Below, one piece after another: positions 53,934 to 64,000 of a stretch of 64,000 nucleotides of DNA. Each line of letters opens with the position of its first letter. The stretch's first letter is position 1. The stretch comes from Seminavis robusta (taxonomy: Eukaryota; Bacillariophyta; Bacillariophyceae; Naviculales; Naviculaceae): contig CAICTM010000002.1 in NCBI GenBank assembly GCA_903772945.1, positions 62,001 to 126,000 on the forward strand. The letters are read 5' to 3'. Below the pieces are notes generated by a model. The model saw only the letters and a program-made list of their open reading frames with translations. It ran no database searches and was not told the DNA's origin. The position numbers were made by a program, and so were the translations under genes.

Positions 53934-56900
53934 TTAGGAACTACGAAGTTTCTTTTCTGGAGATGGGGACTCCATTGATTCATCACCCTCTCTTTTGCCT
54001 CCAAGCAGAAGAACCACGTCATGGCCACCGTCCTTGAGTCGAAAGCCATCTGGATCAGCCCTGTTCCCTCTGCTGTCCCCCTTGGGCGACATGTCAAGTG
54101 GAACAATATGAACGCCCCGAGCTACTGCCTCCTTTGTCGCATCTTCGGCATCGGAAAGCTCAACAACGACACTGGACACCTTACTAGAAGCTGCCGTCTT
54201 GGAGAAAAACGATTCAAGCGCAGTTTGTTTCTTCTTGTCTTTACCAGAGTCATCCTTTTGGGCGGCTCCCTTTTTGGCCGCTTTGGGGTTGCCGGTTGCT
54301 TTCCCACCGGCTTTGCTCCGTCGTTTATCCAAGAAGCGCAGAACGTCGTCACTTCGCTCCAGATTGTGCAACTCCCGAGTGAGCTGGTTGGCCCGCTGTT
54401 GAACTTTGTTCAAAGTGAACTCGTTGTCTCTCAAGGAACGTTGGGCCTGAGTCTTCGACAGAAACAACGGCAAGACAGAGGGGTAAGTTCAGAACCAATC
54501 ACACGACCAAATACATTGCTGCGCTTGAAGGTCAGGCCGTACCTCGCTCGGAGGGCCAAAGCCGCGAGCATTATCCAACACACCACCAAAGCCAAACTCC
54601 ACGAGACCCTCCAGGAGGCGAACGTCATGAATAGGGCCGTCGTCCGTGGTCCCCCACCATGCAGGTTGATCGTCCCAAGAATCCCCAACCTTACAATTCT
54701 TCGCCGCGGTGGCTATTCGTGTTGACAACTCGCCTTTCGGGTGCTTGATGAACAAACTCCTCAGTCGAGTTAGCAAAGTGATCTGGATGAGGAGCATTTT
54801 GCAGTCTTGCTTGTTGAGGTAGGTAATCACCTCCAATTCGTCTCTTTCCTCCTCCGGAAGGTCGTGGAAGAAATCAGCCGCCGTGTAAGACAAAGTTCGG
54901 TCATGATCATCAACAATGTCAAGATTCTTGGCCCAGAGGCCAAGCTGCTCTTCAATATAGTCAAAAATCTTTGGCCCCAAACTATCGCGGAAAACAAACG
55001 ATGGGTTACTAACAAGAACGCCAGAGGAGAGCAGCGATGAGATGGAGATCAAGGCTTACCCTTGGTTGGTCGTCTTCTTGCTTCCACCGACTTGTAGCCC
55101 CATTTTCCTTCGTAGTCGCTCGACCAGCATTACAGTCTTCTTTGCAAATATTGGAGGGTCGGCGGCATATTCCTTTGCTTGGGCTCGTGCGAGCTCCTTC
55201 ACACTTTCTAATTGAATGGCCGTAGCCAACTTGCGCCGCGCTTTCATCTTGGCAGTGGATTCTTCTTTGTCCTCAAACCTATCATACCCAGCTTGGTAAG
55301 CTTCTACTTTGGCAACAGCACCTTCGTGCCATTCTTTGGCAGCAGATATCAAGACTTTTCCAAGTCCAGTCCAGAAGAGCGTTAGTTCGTTTTGAGTCGA
55401 TGGGTCAACGGGATCCTTACTCTCTTCGCCAGCAAAGTGCGAAGACATGTTTTCAGCCCAAACCGGTATCCCAATGCTACAAACACAGGTAAGGATGAGT
55501 GTCTCCATTGCGGTCAATTCAAGATCATCATTGTTTCCCTCGGGTGAAACCACACCAGGGCCACCACTGTTCATATTGAAGCATCGTGCCATTCCCCGCG
55601 TCAACACTGCGAAGCGAATTGACAAAGGGCGCTTGTAAGCAGCACGTATGCACCCCCATCAGACAAGATTCGCGAGTTCATCACGTACCACGGTCCCCTG
55701 CAACCAATAAGCGAAGGTTGTATCACTCAAGAATCAGATAGGTTCAAATGAAGAGCATTCACTGATATGGGCGGGGAACAATTGATCTTACCAGTTGCAC
55801 TGTCTTCCTTCTTGCCCTTACTGCTTGGCGTGTCCTCCTTAGCACCCTTCTGCAAACTCCCTCCTCTGGTTGCCGCTTCAGCAGGAAAATCAGGATCTTT
55901 TGCGGACTTAATAATCTCCATAGAAAGCAAAACTCTCAGGACATTCTTGGCTTGTCTGGAAGATTTATGAATGTGCTTTTTCGACAGCTCAATCTTTTGC
56001 ATCGTTTCCATCATCTCGTCGGATGCTTGCCTTTTCTTCTCATTTTCCTTTCCAAGAGAAAGTGACGACAGAATTGACTCCTTTCGCTTCAGTGCCTCCT
56101 CCGTTGCGACAGCACAGAGAGTTTTGATCGCTTTGGGAGATTTTGGGATAGGCGCTTTCACAACAGCTTTGAGGACTTCTGCGAGGAAGACGTTGCATCT
56201 ATCGCTCTGGTCAATGACACAAGCAGCGCCCTCGTTGGTAGATGCAGCAGGAGCCACATTCGAAAAAGACATTGGGGCGTTCCGTGACAAAATCATTTTC
56301 ACGCGCTTGGCAAGATCTTTCTTCGTTGGTAGCTCCACATATTCCTGTGTTTTGCCAGCCTGCAATCCTGTCGACGCTAACAAAGCAGCCTCGTCAACCA
56401 CCCAATGAGGCCTCGCATCCTCGGCCTGGGTTTCTTCGCTGCTCTCATGAACCAACGCATAAGCACGAATGACCACGTTCTGGTTGAAACCCTTTACTTC
56501 TGCAATGATATCATGATGATCATTGAAGAAACACGCAGCCCTCTCTGCCGTTTCTCGCAAGCCCTTGATGAAATCATGGACGGAATTGGCTGAGGTTCCT
56601 TCGTTGTCACTCGGCGATGTGGCTGAATCGAAAGGAAAGCCCCATCGGATGGCAGAATCCTGGGTGATCCTACGACAGGAAGAATCGTTGTCAATCCAGC
56701 CATGCTTCGCGACAGCATGGATCAACACTGCATCGTGTTTGCACTCCCATAGAGGGTGAGGTAGCGACATGCGTTTTTCAACATGGAGCGAAGCCGACAG
56801 AGTCTCTATCAATTCCGAGGTACCCTTGACACTCTCAGCGCGCTTCACTAGAGCTTTTGCAGTCTCCAAAAATGTACATGCATGCAACATTTTTCGAGCA

Positions 56901-59900
56901 GACATGTGGAGCTTCTTTGCACTCTTTCGATCGAACACTAGTTGCAAAGGGGCGTACTTTCTGAGAAAATCCGTGAGGTCCTTAACAGCTAGGGTTCCGG
57001 CTTTCATAGCGAGGTGCTTTTCTCGCAGCTTCGCTTCAGATTCCTTCGACTTCTGTCGAGAGGTCTCTGCAGCACTCAGCATACTCTCGGTCAGATTGGT
57101 CAGCTCAGGATGAATATTCCCAACAGCACCAAGCACTGACTCCGGAGATAAGTACTGGTGAATACGGAGAACAGAGCAGTTAGCATCAAACCGTTGCCAC
57201 ACACAAATTCATCGAATGAATAAATCTGCGCTTACCTGTTTGCCGTCATACTTGTACTGGGTCTTTCCAGCATTCGCCCCATCAGTCAATATTTCAGCTT
57301 TCCAGCCTCGACTCTTCAAAGAGGGCCAGACGCTTTGTGCGAATTTGGCAGAAATATCGTCTTTCTTGGCGGGTGCCTCGGTAGTCTGAACTGTTCTAGA
57401 CAAGACTTCATCTGAGCGTGGCTCAGTGGAAGCCGCAAATGCCAATGCATCTTTTAGCACGATGACAGCCCACGAAGCATTTGCGATCCATAGCTTGTCG
57501 AAGCACTTTTGTACGGACTCTTCGTTGTTTGGATCTGACGCAGAGTCGCCCTTGCTGGCAGCAAGAACGCCACCCAGTGCTTGCTCTGATGAGCCGTCAG
57601 GAGCATCCCTCTTTTTCTCTGCAGCTCGAACAGCTCTTCGTTTGATATGAGCAGCATCTTCGTCTGCAATCTCACACAGTGCCGTCAAGAGGATCGACCA
57701 ACACATTCGCTGGACCTGTGGGACACGAAACGATTAGTCGAAGCTGGTTGGTCAGAATCACGGGGCCATTCGAATGCGAGAGCGACAAAACATAAAAAGA
57801 GCCTACCTCTTTTTCACTATGAGGGTTCTTTGCTCCTAATTCGTTCACAAGCCGAGACCACCCAAGAGCGCCATATCCGTGTCCATGCAACAAACCGATA
57901 AGCTTCTTTGCCTCGTCTTTCTTCCAATCGGACGGCCTAGAACCACCCCATCGATGTCGTTCACGTTTCTGTCCTTCGTCATCGCTCCCATAAGACTCAT
58001 CGTCGCCACTCTCCTCATCGTCGTCGTCGTCCTCGGCATCGCTCAATCTGAGAGATGCCTCCACCTTCTTGCCGTAATGCGCCTCCGAGTAGTTTGTCAC
58101 GTTCCTCTTTCGCCGTTTCCCAGTCAGATCATCTTCTTCTCCGTCATCTTGGCCCTCCCCGACCATTTTCTACAAAAACAAGGCAAAGAGAGCGGTCAAC
58201 AAGGCAAAGCAGTGGCTGCTAGTCACGTCCAAGCAAGCAGAATAACATACCTGCCAAAACTGAGGATCGTCTATTGAAATTTCCTCGTTCGAACCCTTCT
58301 TCCCTTCGATGCCTTTTGGCGCCGAAAAGCGTGCCTTCGAGAATGTGCTACCAGCGTTGTTCTTGCTTGCGACATTATCGTGTATCACCGTCCTTGCGCG
58401 CCGTTCAAGAATTGTGTCGAGGTCCTGCTGCACAAAGCTGTTGGACTCAGCTTCCGCGCCTTCTTTGTCTTCGCTGAAGATGCCATAAGCACCATGTCGC
58501 AGAAGGCGCTCCACCTCGTCCTTGCTCAACGCGCCATCCCCCGAAGACCCTGTTTCAAACCCAGAGAGAACAGCTTGATCAAGCCCCATCTTCAGGGAGC
58601 TCATGTGAAACATCTGCATTTCATATGTCTGTCGGCTGAGCAACCTGTACACTTTTACACTTTTGGTTTGCCCAATCCTGTGGCAGCGAGCTTGGGCCTA
58701 AAAGAGGAAGAAAAGTCATTTTAGCGAGTCCCTCTATTCGAACGATTCATTCAAGCCACCAAAAACATACCTGAAGATCATTTTGAGGGTTGAAATCAGA
58801 ATCAAAGATGATGCAGGTGTCAGCTGCGGTGAGGTTGATCCCAACACCACCAGCACGAGTGGACAGAAGCATGATGAAAGGAAGTTCTTTGCCTTCAGCA
58901 CCCTTAGCTTGGAATCTGTCAATGGCTTGTTGTCGTTTCTTGCCAGTAATGGATCCATCAATCCTTTCAAACTTCAAGGTGCGTGCATTGAGATAATCTT
59001 CTAAAACATCCAACATGATCTTGAACTGGGAAAAGATGAGGATTCGGTGCCCATTCTCCTTCAAGCGAGGCAACAACTTGTCAAGCAGCACAAGCTTTCC
59101 CGATGCCTTGACCAAAATGTCCCCCTCAGACAAAGCTTGGCCTTCCATACGCTGCTTGGCACGCAACTCTTCTTCGATTCCATTAAGAAGATAGAGGTGG
59201 TTGCAGCATTTCCTGAGTTGCATGCCAAGATTGTTGAGGCTGGGACCATCCAAGGCTTTCTTCTTGTTCTTGTGTAAGAACTTGACATTCCTTTCATACA
59301 AGGCCCTATAGTATTGCTTTTGGGTAACAGTTAGTTCCACTTCAATGACTGTTTCTTCCTTAGGTGGAACGCTCTTCTCCACATCTTCCTTGAGTCGCCG
59401 CAGGATGTAGGGCCGGATTTCTTCATGCAGACTGTCCAAGTTGTCCTTGCTCTTCATGTCTCCATACTTCTCCATGAAATCATTACAATCCGGAAATTGG
59501 TCTTGGTCAACAAAATTCAGGAGGGCAAACAGCTCCTGCATTGTATTCTGAATTGGAGTGCCAGTCAGGAGGAGCTTGTGGCCAAAGTGAAACTTGGGAT
59601 CTCTGAGATTGGTAGCCAGCTTTGAGCTATGATTCTTCAATTTTTGAGCCTCGTCAACCACCAAGCATTCCCATTGCACCGCAGTCAACTCCATGAAATC
59701 ATCAGCCGTGATGAGCTCTGGAGTTGTGATGACCACCTCAGCCATCCAGGGGTTCCCCACAAAGTTTTTGTTCTTCTTTGGGAGACACTTCTTTAGGTAC
59801 ATCTGGTTGAAACCGACGCCATCTGTAGGCCTAAAGTTCTCGTGCGAAATCTCATACTCTCGGATGTACCTTCGATCTTGTGCAGATCCATGATACACAA

Positions 59901-61992
59901 CTGTATTGAGAACAGTCCAACCCATGAACTCACGTTGCCAATGCGCAAGAGTTGACAAGGGTGCAACGATAAGGAAGGGACCTCTCCGGTTTAAGCTGGT
60001 TGCAATGAGATTGACAAACGAAGCGGTTTGAAGGGTCTTTCCAAGTCCTGGAAGGAACGGTAATCGTACAAAGTTAACGTTAGAGGAGAGAAACAAGAGA
60101 AGAGAGGAGAACCGTCCAATTCAACAATCGTACCCATTTCGTCAGCGAGAATGGAGGAGCGCTTATTGACAAAGTTTGCCATCAACCAAGAAACGCCTTC
60201 AGCCTGATAGTCCCTCAGCTGACCACCATTCTTGTACACGCGCTCCTGCAGCAACCGCTGGTAATCCTCTACACCACCCTCAACCTGGGCATCGCTCTTG
60301 TCTCCAAAGACGGACTTATACAAGCGTCGAAATTCAGCCTCGCCCTCTTTCTGGAGCTTCTTGGCCTTATCCTTCGTTGGCTTTTGTAAGAATGGATGGA
60401 TGAGTGAGCGAGCAAATCGGGGTTGCAACATTGGGACACGCACCGAAGGACATTTCTTACCTTTGTGCGTCGGTTGTGAAATGCTTTCAGTTGGTCCTTG
60501 TGATCTATCTCATTCAAGATGAGATCCCTTTCGTATTCATAAGTTGCTTCAGAGTAGGCGGCGTTTCCCCACTTAATGAGAAACTCGCGGCCAAGGCCAA
60601 CCTCAAAGTCTGGGTGCTCCTTGTCAAGAATGATTCCGAGATCTTCGTTAGTGACTTTGTCCTCGTCTTTGACAGCTTTGCAAGGGCAGTCTTCTGGAAA
60701 CTGCACTTCCAATACCCGATCAACCTGAGTCCATGCAGGATCAAAATAGTCGCCATCACAACGTTCATCGGAGTCAAACAACAGCCCATGATGGCTTTTT
60801 CGAAAGAATGTTGAAAGGTAGGTCTTAGCTCCTTCAACTTGCTCCGTCAAGTCTTTCTCGGTCTCCCAGGAAACATGCATGTAACTCATGTCAGCCCACT
60901 TCACTAGGAAGCGCTCTTCGTAATCGTCATCGTCGTCATGAGCATCATTGTCAATTTCTTCTTGCACCCAACGACTACCAAAGTCAATCTCGCTGGTGTT
61001 CATGGTCTGGCAGATCTTGGTCCAAACTTTCTTCGGCTCTGTCCGGGATGCTAGGATTCTTTGTATCTTGAAGGGCTCTTCTTCACTTTCCTCGTCGTCG
61101 GTGACTTCCGAGTCGACAATAGATTGATCTGATTGATCATAGTCAGAATCTGCAGATGAGTTATGGCCAATGGTGGGCCGGGCTTGTCTGTGACGACGTG
61201 CTGGAGATTTGTGTTTTGTGGAAGTTTCTTTTGCCATCTTTTGCTGCTTCTTGGTCTGTTTTTGGCTTCCACGTTTGTTGCTTTTTCGCTGAGTTTTCTT
61301 TATGGGTTTGTTGTCCTCGTCGTCGTCGTCCAGTTCCATGTCTGAGGTGTTCCCCTTTCGCCGATTGTTGGGTTTCTTGCTGCTACTAGTAGCAACAAGT
61401 TGAAATGCCTTGTCGGATGGCTCCTTCATGGAATCCCTAAATTTTGTGGACCGTGATGACTTTCGTCGTTCAGGCTCATCTATGCTCTCTTTGCTAGCAG
61501 CAACTTTGGAACGCCTGGATCGAGGCTTAGACTTTCTCCCAGCATTTTCCAACTCATCGTCAGCGTCCCCTTCTGAGGCTTCTTCGTCTGCCGGATCAAC
61601 ATCCATGGGATCATCAACCTCTGCCTTTTCTTCAGTATAGGCAACTGGTTTGGTGCCCCTACGCGGATTCTTTCTACTAGAGCCTTCAGGCTCGTCTTCC
61701 TGTCGTTGTAAGGAACAGTCAAATAGCGTGTCAGGAAATGAAAGCTAACCAAAGACCACAATAGAGTCAGCACCAATACATTCTTCAATTGCCCGCCGTT
61801 CCGTGCATGACAAAGGTTCCATGTTCATGCATCGACAAAATCTACTAAGCCCAGGGGCCAGCGTCTCCCCTACTCCATTAACCAAGAGCCGAGGAATACA
61901 GCAGCACAGATCAAGAAGGTAATGCCATGGTAAGGCTGCAATAAAGAACTGTTACCTACCATGCTTTCGTCGCGATTGCCACGTCGAGCCAT
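53934..61992 (-). CDS. CHD1-like tandem-chromodomain SNF2 chromatin remodeller, 12 exons
   Basis: Exons: 61992-61960, 61699-60461, 60380-60134, 60047-58771, 58697-58251, 58169-57807, 57715-57236, 57154-55792, 55697-55689 (9 nt), 55606-55060, 55008-54543 and 54452-53934. They total exactly 2,330 codons. Tandem chromodomains lie at about 270-325 (FLVKWADMSYMHVSWE) and 335-405 (FLIKWGNAAYSEATYE). The SNF2 ATPase has motif I DEMGLGKTLQ, spanning intron 3 at about 505, and motif II DEAQ at about 640 instead of the usual DEAH. It continues with LLTGTPIQN, RAGGVGINL, and ARCHRIGQTKSVKVYRLL at about 935. A helical DNA-linker region follows. The C-terminus has a PIP box QTALESFF (about 2233-2240) and then VVVELSDAED. 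It would slide or space nucleosomes in the nucleus, using chromodomains to read histone tails. The closest named family is CHD1; chromatin targeting to replication is inference. Confidence 0.88.
54204..54227 (-). other. PIP box (PCNA-interacting motif) in the remodeller C-terminus
   Basis: Encodes QTALESFF, an exact match to Q-x-x-(L/I/M)-x-x-(F/Y)-(F/Y), preceded by a KDKKK basic stretch. Eleven residues later VVVELSDAED (codons for VVVEL at 54170-54156) fits a SUMO-interacting motif: a hydrophobic core followed by acidic residues. Confidence 0.7.
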
Positions 61993-62938
61993 CGTTCCCT
62001 TCTAGGTGTCTCCACCACCGAGCACTGCCCTCGCCGTTGCTAGCAACGGCACGTCTTTGTTGTTCAGTTCCTCCTTGGCTTGGACTCACTTCCCAGTGCT
62101 TTTTCGAATGACAAGAAAGAGACTGTAAACTCCGACACGCTGATCGAAACAGAAAATGAGGCAAAAACGCGCGCCATTGCTGTTGGCGGCATGGGATCGG
62201 ATTGATACCGCGGTATCCAGAGACCTATGGATCACACGGATTATGACATCTTTCCACGCTACATTAGTCAGTCAACCGTGGTCTGGCGAAGTAAACTGAC
62301 AATGATCGAGTTCTAGCTCTGGGGGAAGCGCAGCTGTTCTACCGGTACCGAAGCTGGCTAGCGGCATCGGGAATATCGCTACTGGTAGCTAGATAGATAC
62401 GGTAGTGTGCGGAGGCATCAGTGGCCAAGCATAAGATAATAGAAGATAGGCGATGTGCTCAAAGTGCCAAAGAGGCCTTGGACACGCCGGAGTCTGGCTA
62501 GCCTCAGCTGCCTGCGTTTACTAACCCTGTACCGGTGAAGCGGTATAATACACGTGGTCAAGGCAACTGTGGTTCAATGCATACACTGGCAAATGGGAGA
62601 TGACAACACATAAAGCCAAGGAATTCACGTAGGTAGTTGTACAAAAAGTGACATTTCTTATGATGACAGCAACAAGTAAGTTTGTTTGGATTGCATGGTG
62701 CGTTGACAGCAGGATGCTGAATAGTAGTGCATCAGTCTACGGTCTCTCCTTCCATAAGCGTGTCAATTGATCTGCCCTGAACTGTGCCTGACCTGATTTT
62801 CGACTTGGGTGGCTGTTCAGAATGCATCTTCAATTAATTCCATTCCTGAGCTGTCCGCTGCCTTGACAAATCGAATCATAACTCTCAAGTATCTCCCCGG
62901 CCGTTCGTAATCAAACTGGTGCGCTTGAGTGCGTCCAC
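61993..62938. other. Intergenic region, no gene seen
   Basis: Promoter side of the remodeller and 3' flank of the last gene. Short GTAC/CTAG words near 62340-62400. No other feature. Confidence 0.5.
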
Positions 62939-64000
62939 TCAATCGGCATTGCCATTGTCGCCGGGTCTATTGCTGTCAAAGGCTGCTTTCATTACCGACA
63001 TTGAAGATGCTCCCAGGTTTTGCAAAGTATCCGGTTGGTCCTCCATTAATCCAACCGGCCTGGGATCATCTGCTATTCCTCCAGCTGCTCCGCCTCCATC
63101 GCCTCCTTCTTCACCGCCTCCAGCGGCACGTTCTCGTTCTTCCGCCACCAAACGATCCAACAGAGACATTCCGCGAGTTCCCCAAACTTCACTCATATTA
63201 CCCAGGGAGCCAATAGACTGCATGGATTGCATGGAGGAATCAATGTCAACGCGCGCGCCTTCATTTATACTACTGCTGCGTGACACGCCTCGTGAGAACG
63301 CCATGTCGTCAGTACTTTCTCCCATGGCATTCTTAAACAGGGAAAACGAGGAGCTGGAGAAGGATGTCACACTCATGCTTGTGCTGTCGTATGCTCCAAT
63401 GGGCTCAATAGTACCCATCGTGTCTGTCGATTCTTGCAACTTGGCTTCTGCTGAGAAGTTTCCAGTCTGTAATTTACTGAAAGAATCCATAAGATCTTCG
63501 ACTTGCAGACTCTGGCGTCGTTTCCTGGAATCTTCCATGGATTCTCCTGGCAATCGATCTCCACGGTTAGCGGATCCGCTGGGAATAGTATGCTCGGAAT
63601 TGCCTCCCCAGTTGTTATCGTTGGAATACTGGACTTGCCCAGGTCCCAGCATACTTGGGTTTGGTGGAGCCATATTATTGAGGGCATCGGCGGCTTGCTG
63701 CTGCTGTTGTTGTTGCTGCCAACCACCGGCACCAGCAAGCTGTGCGTTGTTGCTGACAATGGCGTCTTGCCCTGGCAGAATAATTCCTCCATGTCCGTGA
63801 TTGGATCCTCCACGTCCCCAGTCTCCGGCACCGCCTCCAGCCATTTGAGCCACATTTTGTGCCGCCACAAATCGATTGTGATCGGAGCCGCCCCATGCCA
63901 GAGACGTCGGATCGACACCAGGCACGCCACCAAGAGCGGCGAGCTGAGCGGCGGCCGTTATTTGTTGCTGCTGTACCTGCTGCTGCAGTTGTTGTTGTGC
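62939..64000 (-). CDS. Regulator-like protein, 3' part only (gene runs past the window end)
   Basis: The frame is open from the window edge at 64000 to the TGA at 62939 (about 353 codons). The first visible codons are a Gln-rich run (QQQQ, VQQQQI) followed by AALGGVPGVDPTSLAWGG, so the start is outside. Composition is Gln/Gly/Asn-rich, then a basic-Ser patch (MEDSRKRRQSLQVEDLMDSF) and a Ser/Met-rich region (SMSVTSFSSSSFSLF, VSRSSSINEG, SSMQSMQSIGSLGNMS). The end is an Arg/Glu helix and Gly-rich tail. There is no catalytic domain. The Ser/Met-rich tail resembles C-terminal parts of diatom regulators such as the long DUF6824 proteins, but the diagnostic N-terminus is not visible, so this is only a suggestion. 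Confidence 0.55.
   Translation of the reverse strand, partial: AQQQLQQQVQQQQITAAAQLAALGGVPGVDPTSLAWGGSDHNRFVAAQNVAQMAGGGAGDWGRGGSNHGHGGIILPGQDAIVSNNAQLAGAGGWQQQQQQQQAADALNNMAPPNPSMLGPGQVQYSNDNNWGGNSEHTIPSGSANRGDRLPGESMEDSRKRRQSLQVEDLMDSFSKLQTGNFSAEAKLQESTDTMGTIEPIGAYDSTSMSVTSFSSSSFSLFKNAMGESTDDMAFSRGVSRSSSINEGARVDIDSSMQSMQSIGSLGNMSEVWGTRGMSLLDRLVAEERERAAGGGEEGGDGGGAAGGIADDPRPVGLMEDQPDTLQNLGASSMSVMKAAFDSNRPGDNGNAD

Overview
The window is nuclear DNA from a eukaryotic alga, almost certainly a diatom. It carries several families that are expanded in or typical of diatoms: bHLH-PAS, a heat-shock-factor (HSF) DNA-binding domain, DUF6824-type and CRYCA zinc-finger regulators, LRR proteins with a membrane anchor placed before the repeats, and secreted proteins with Thr/Pro/Ser linkers. 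Introns are short (about 50-120 nt) with GT-AG ends. Intergenic DNA is unusually rich in self-complementary words such as TACCGGTA, GTACATGTAC and CTAGCTAG. No organelle, bacterial or tRNA/rRNA gene was recognised.

Layout. 0.3-4.5 kb: a bHLH-PAS regulator (RITMO1-like) with four TGACGT elements upstream, then an NmrA-type SDR interrupted by one in-frame TGA. 7.3-11.9 kb: a 1,529-residue surface protein with an A-A-B-A-A-B module order. 12.3-15.7 kb: a divergent pair of paralogous SANT-like proteins, with a pogo/Tigger-like MITE between them. 16.3-16.9 kb: a four-helix membrane protein. 17.2-20.1 kb: a tandem satellite of about 150 bp. 21.7-25.5 kb: HSF and DUF6824 regulators. 28-34.3 kb: an 8-exon LRR receptor-like gene of 1,917 codons. 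35.1-36.3 kb: MTD1-type methylenetetrahydrofolate dehydrogenase with a predicted C-terminal membrane tail. 37.3-39.9 kb: a two-finger CRYCA regulator. 43-44.8 kb: a seven-helix GPCR-like receptor with a frameshift near its tail. 45.1-45.6 kb: a second pogo-like MITE. 45.9-50.5 kb: a Mutator-like transposon with a frameshifted transposase and an OB-fold-like companion gene. 50.8-52.7 kb: a copper lytic polysaccharide monooxygenase-like protein. 53.9-62 kb: a 12-exon tandem-chromodomain SNF2 remodeller. 62.9 kb to the end: the 3' part of another regulator-like gene.

Functionally this is ordinary euchromatin with many regulatory, sensing and surface genes (bHLH-PAS, HSF, DUF6824, zinc-finger, GPCR, LRR, LPMO) and one chromatin remodeller, interspersed with class II transposons. 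Exon models for five multi-exon genes were solved by hand from splice signals and reading-frame phase, and each closes exactly in frame. The remodeller needs a 9-nt micro-exon for this.

Most notable points: PCNA-binding (PIP) motifs at the C-termini of both the remodeller and the pogo-like element remnant; a SUMO-interacting-like motif directly after the remodeller PIP box; the duplicated AAB surface protein; the tail-anchored MTD1; and the two-gene Mutator element. Several single-base frameshifts lie at homopolymers, so consensus error must be weighed against real decay.
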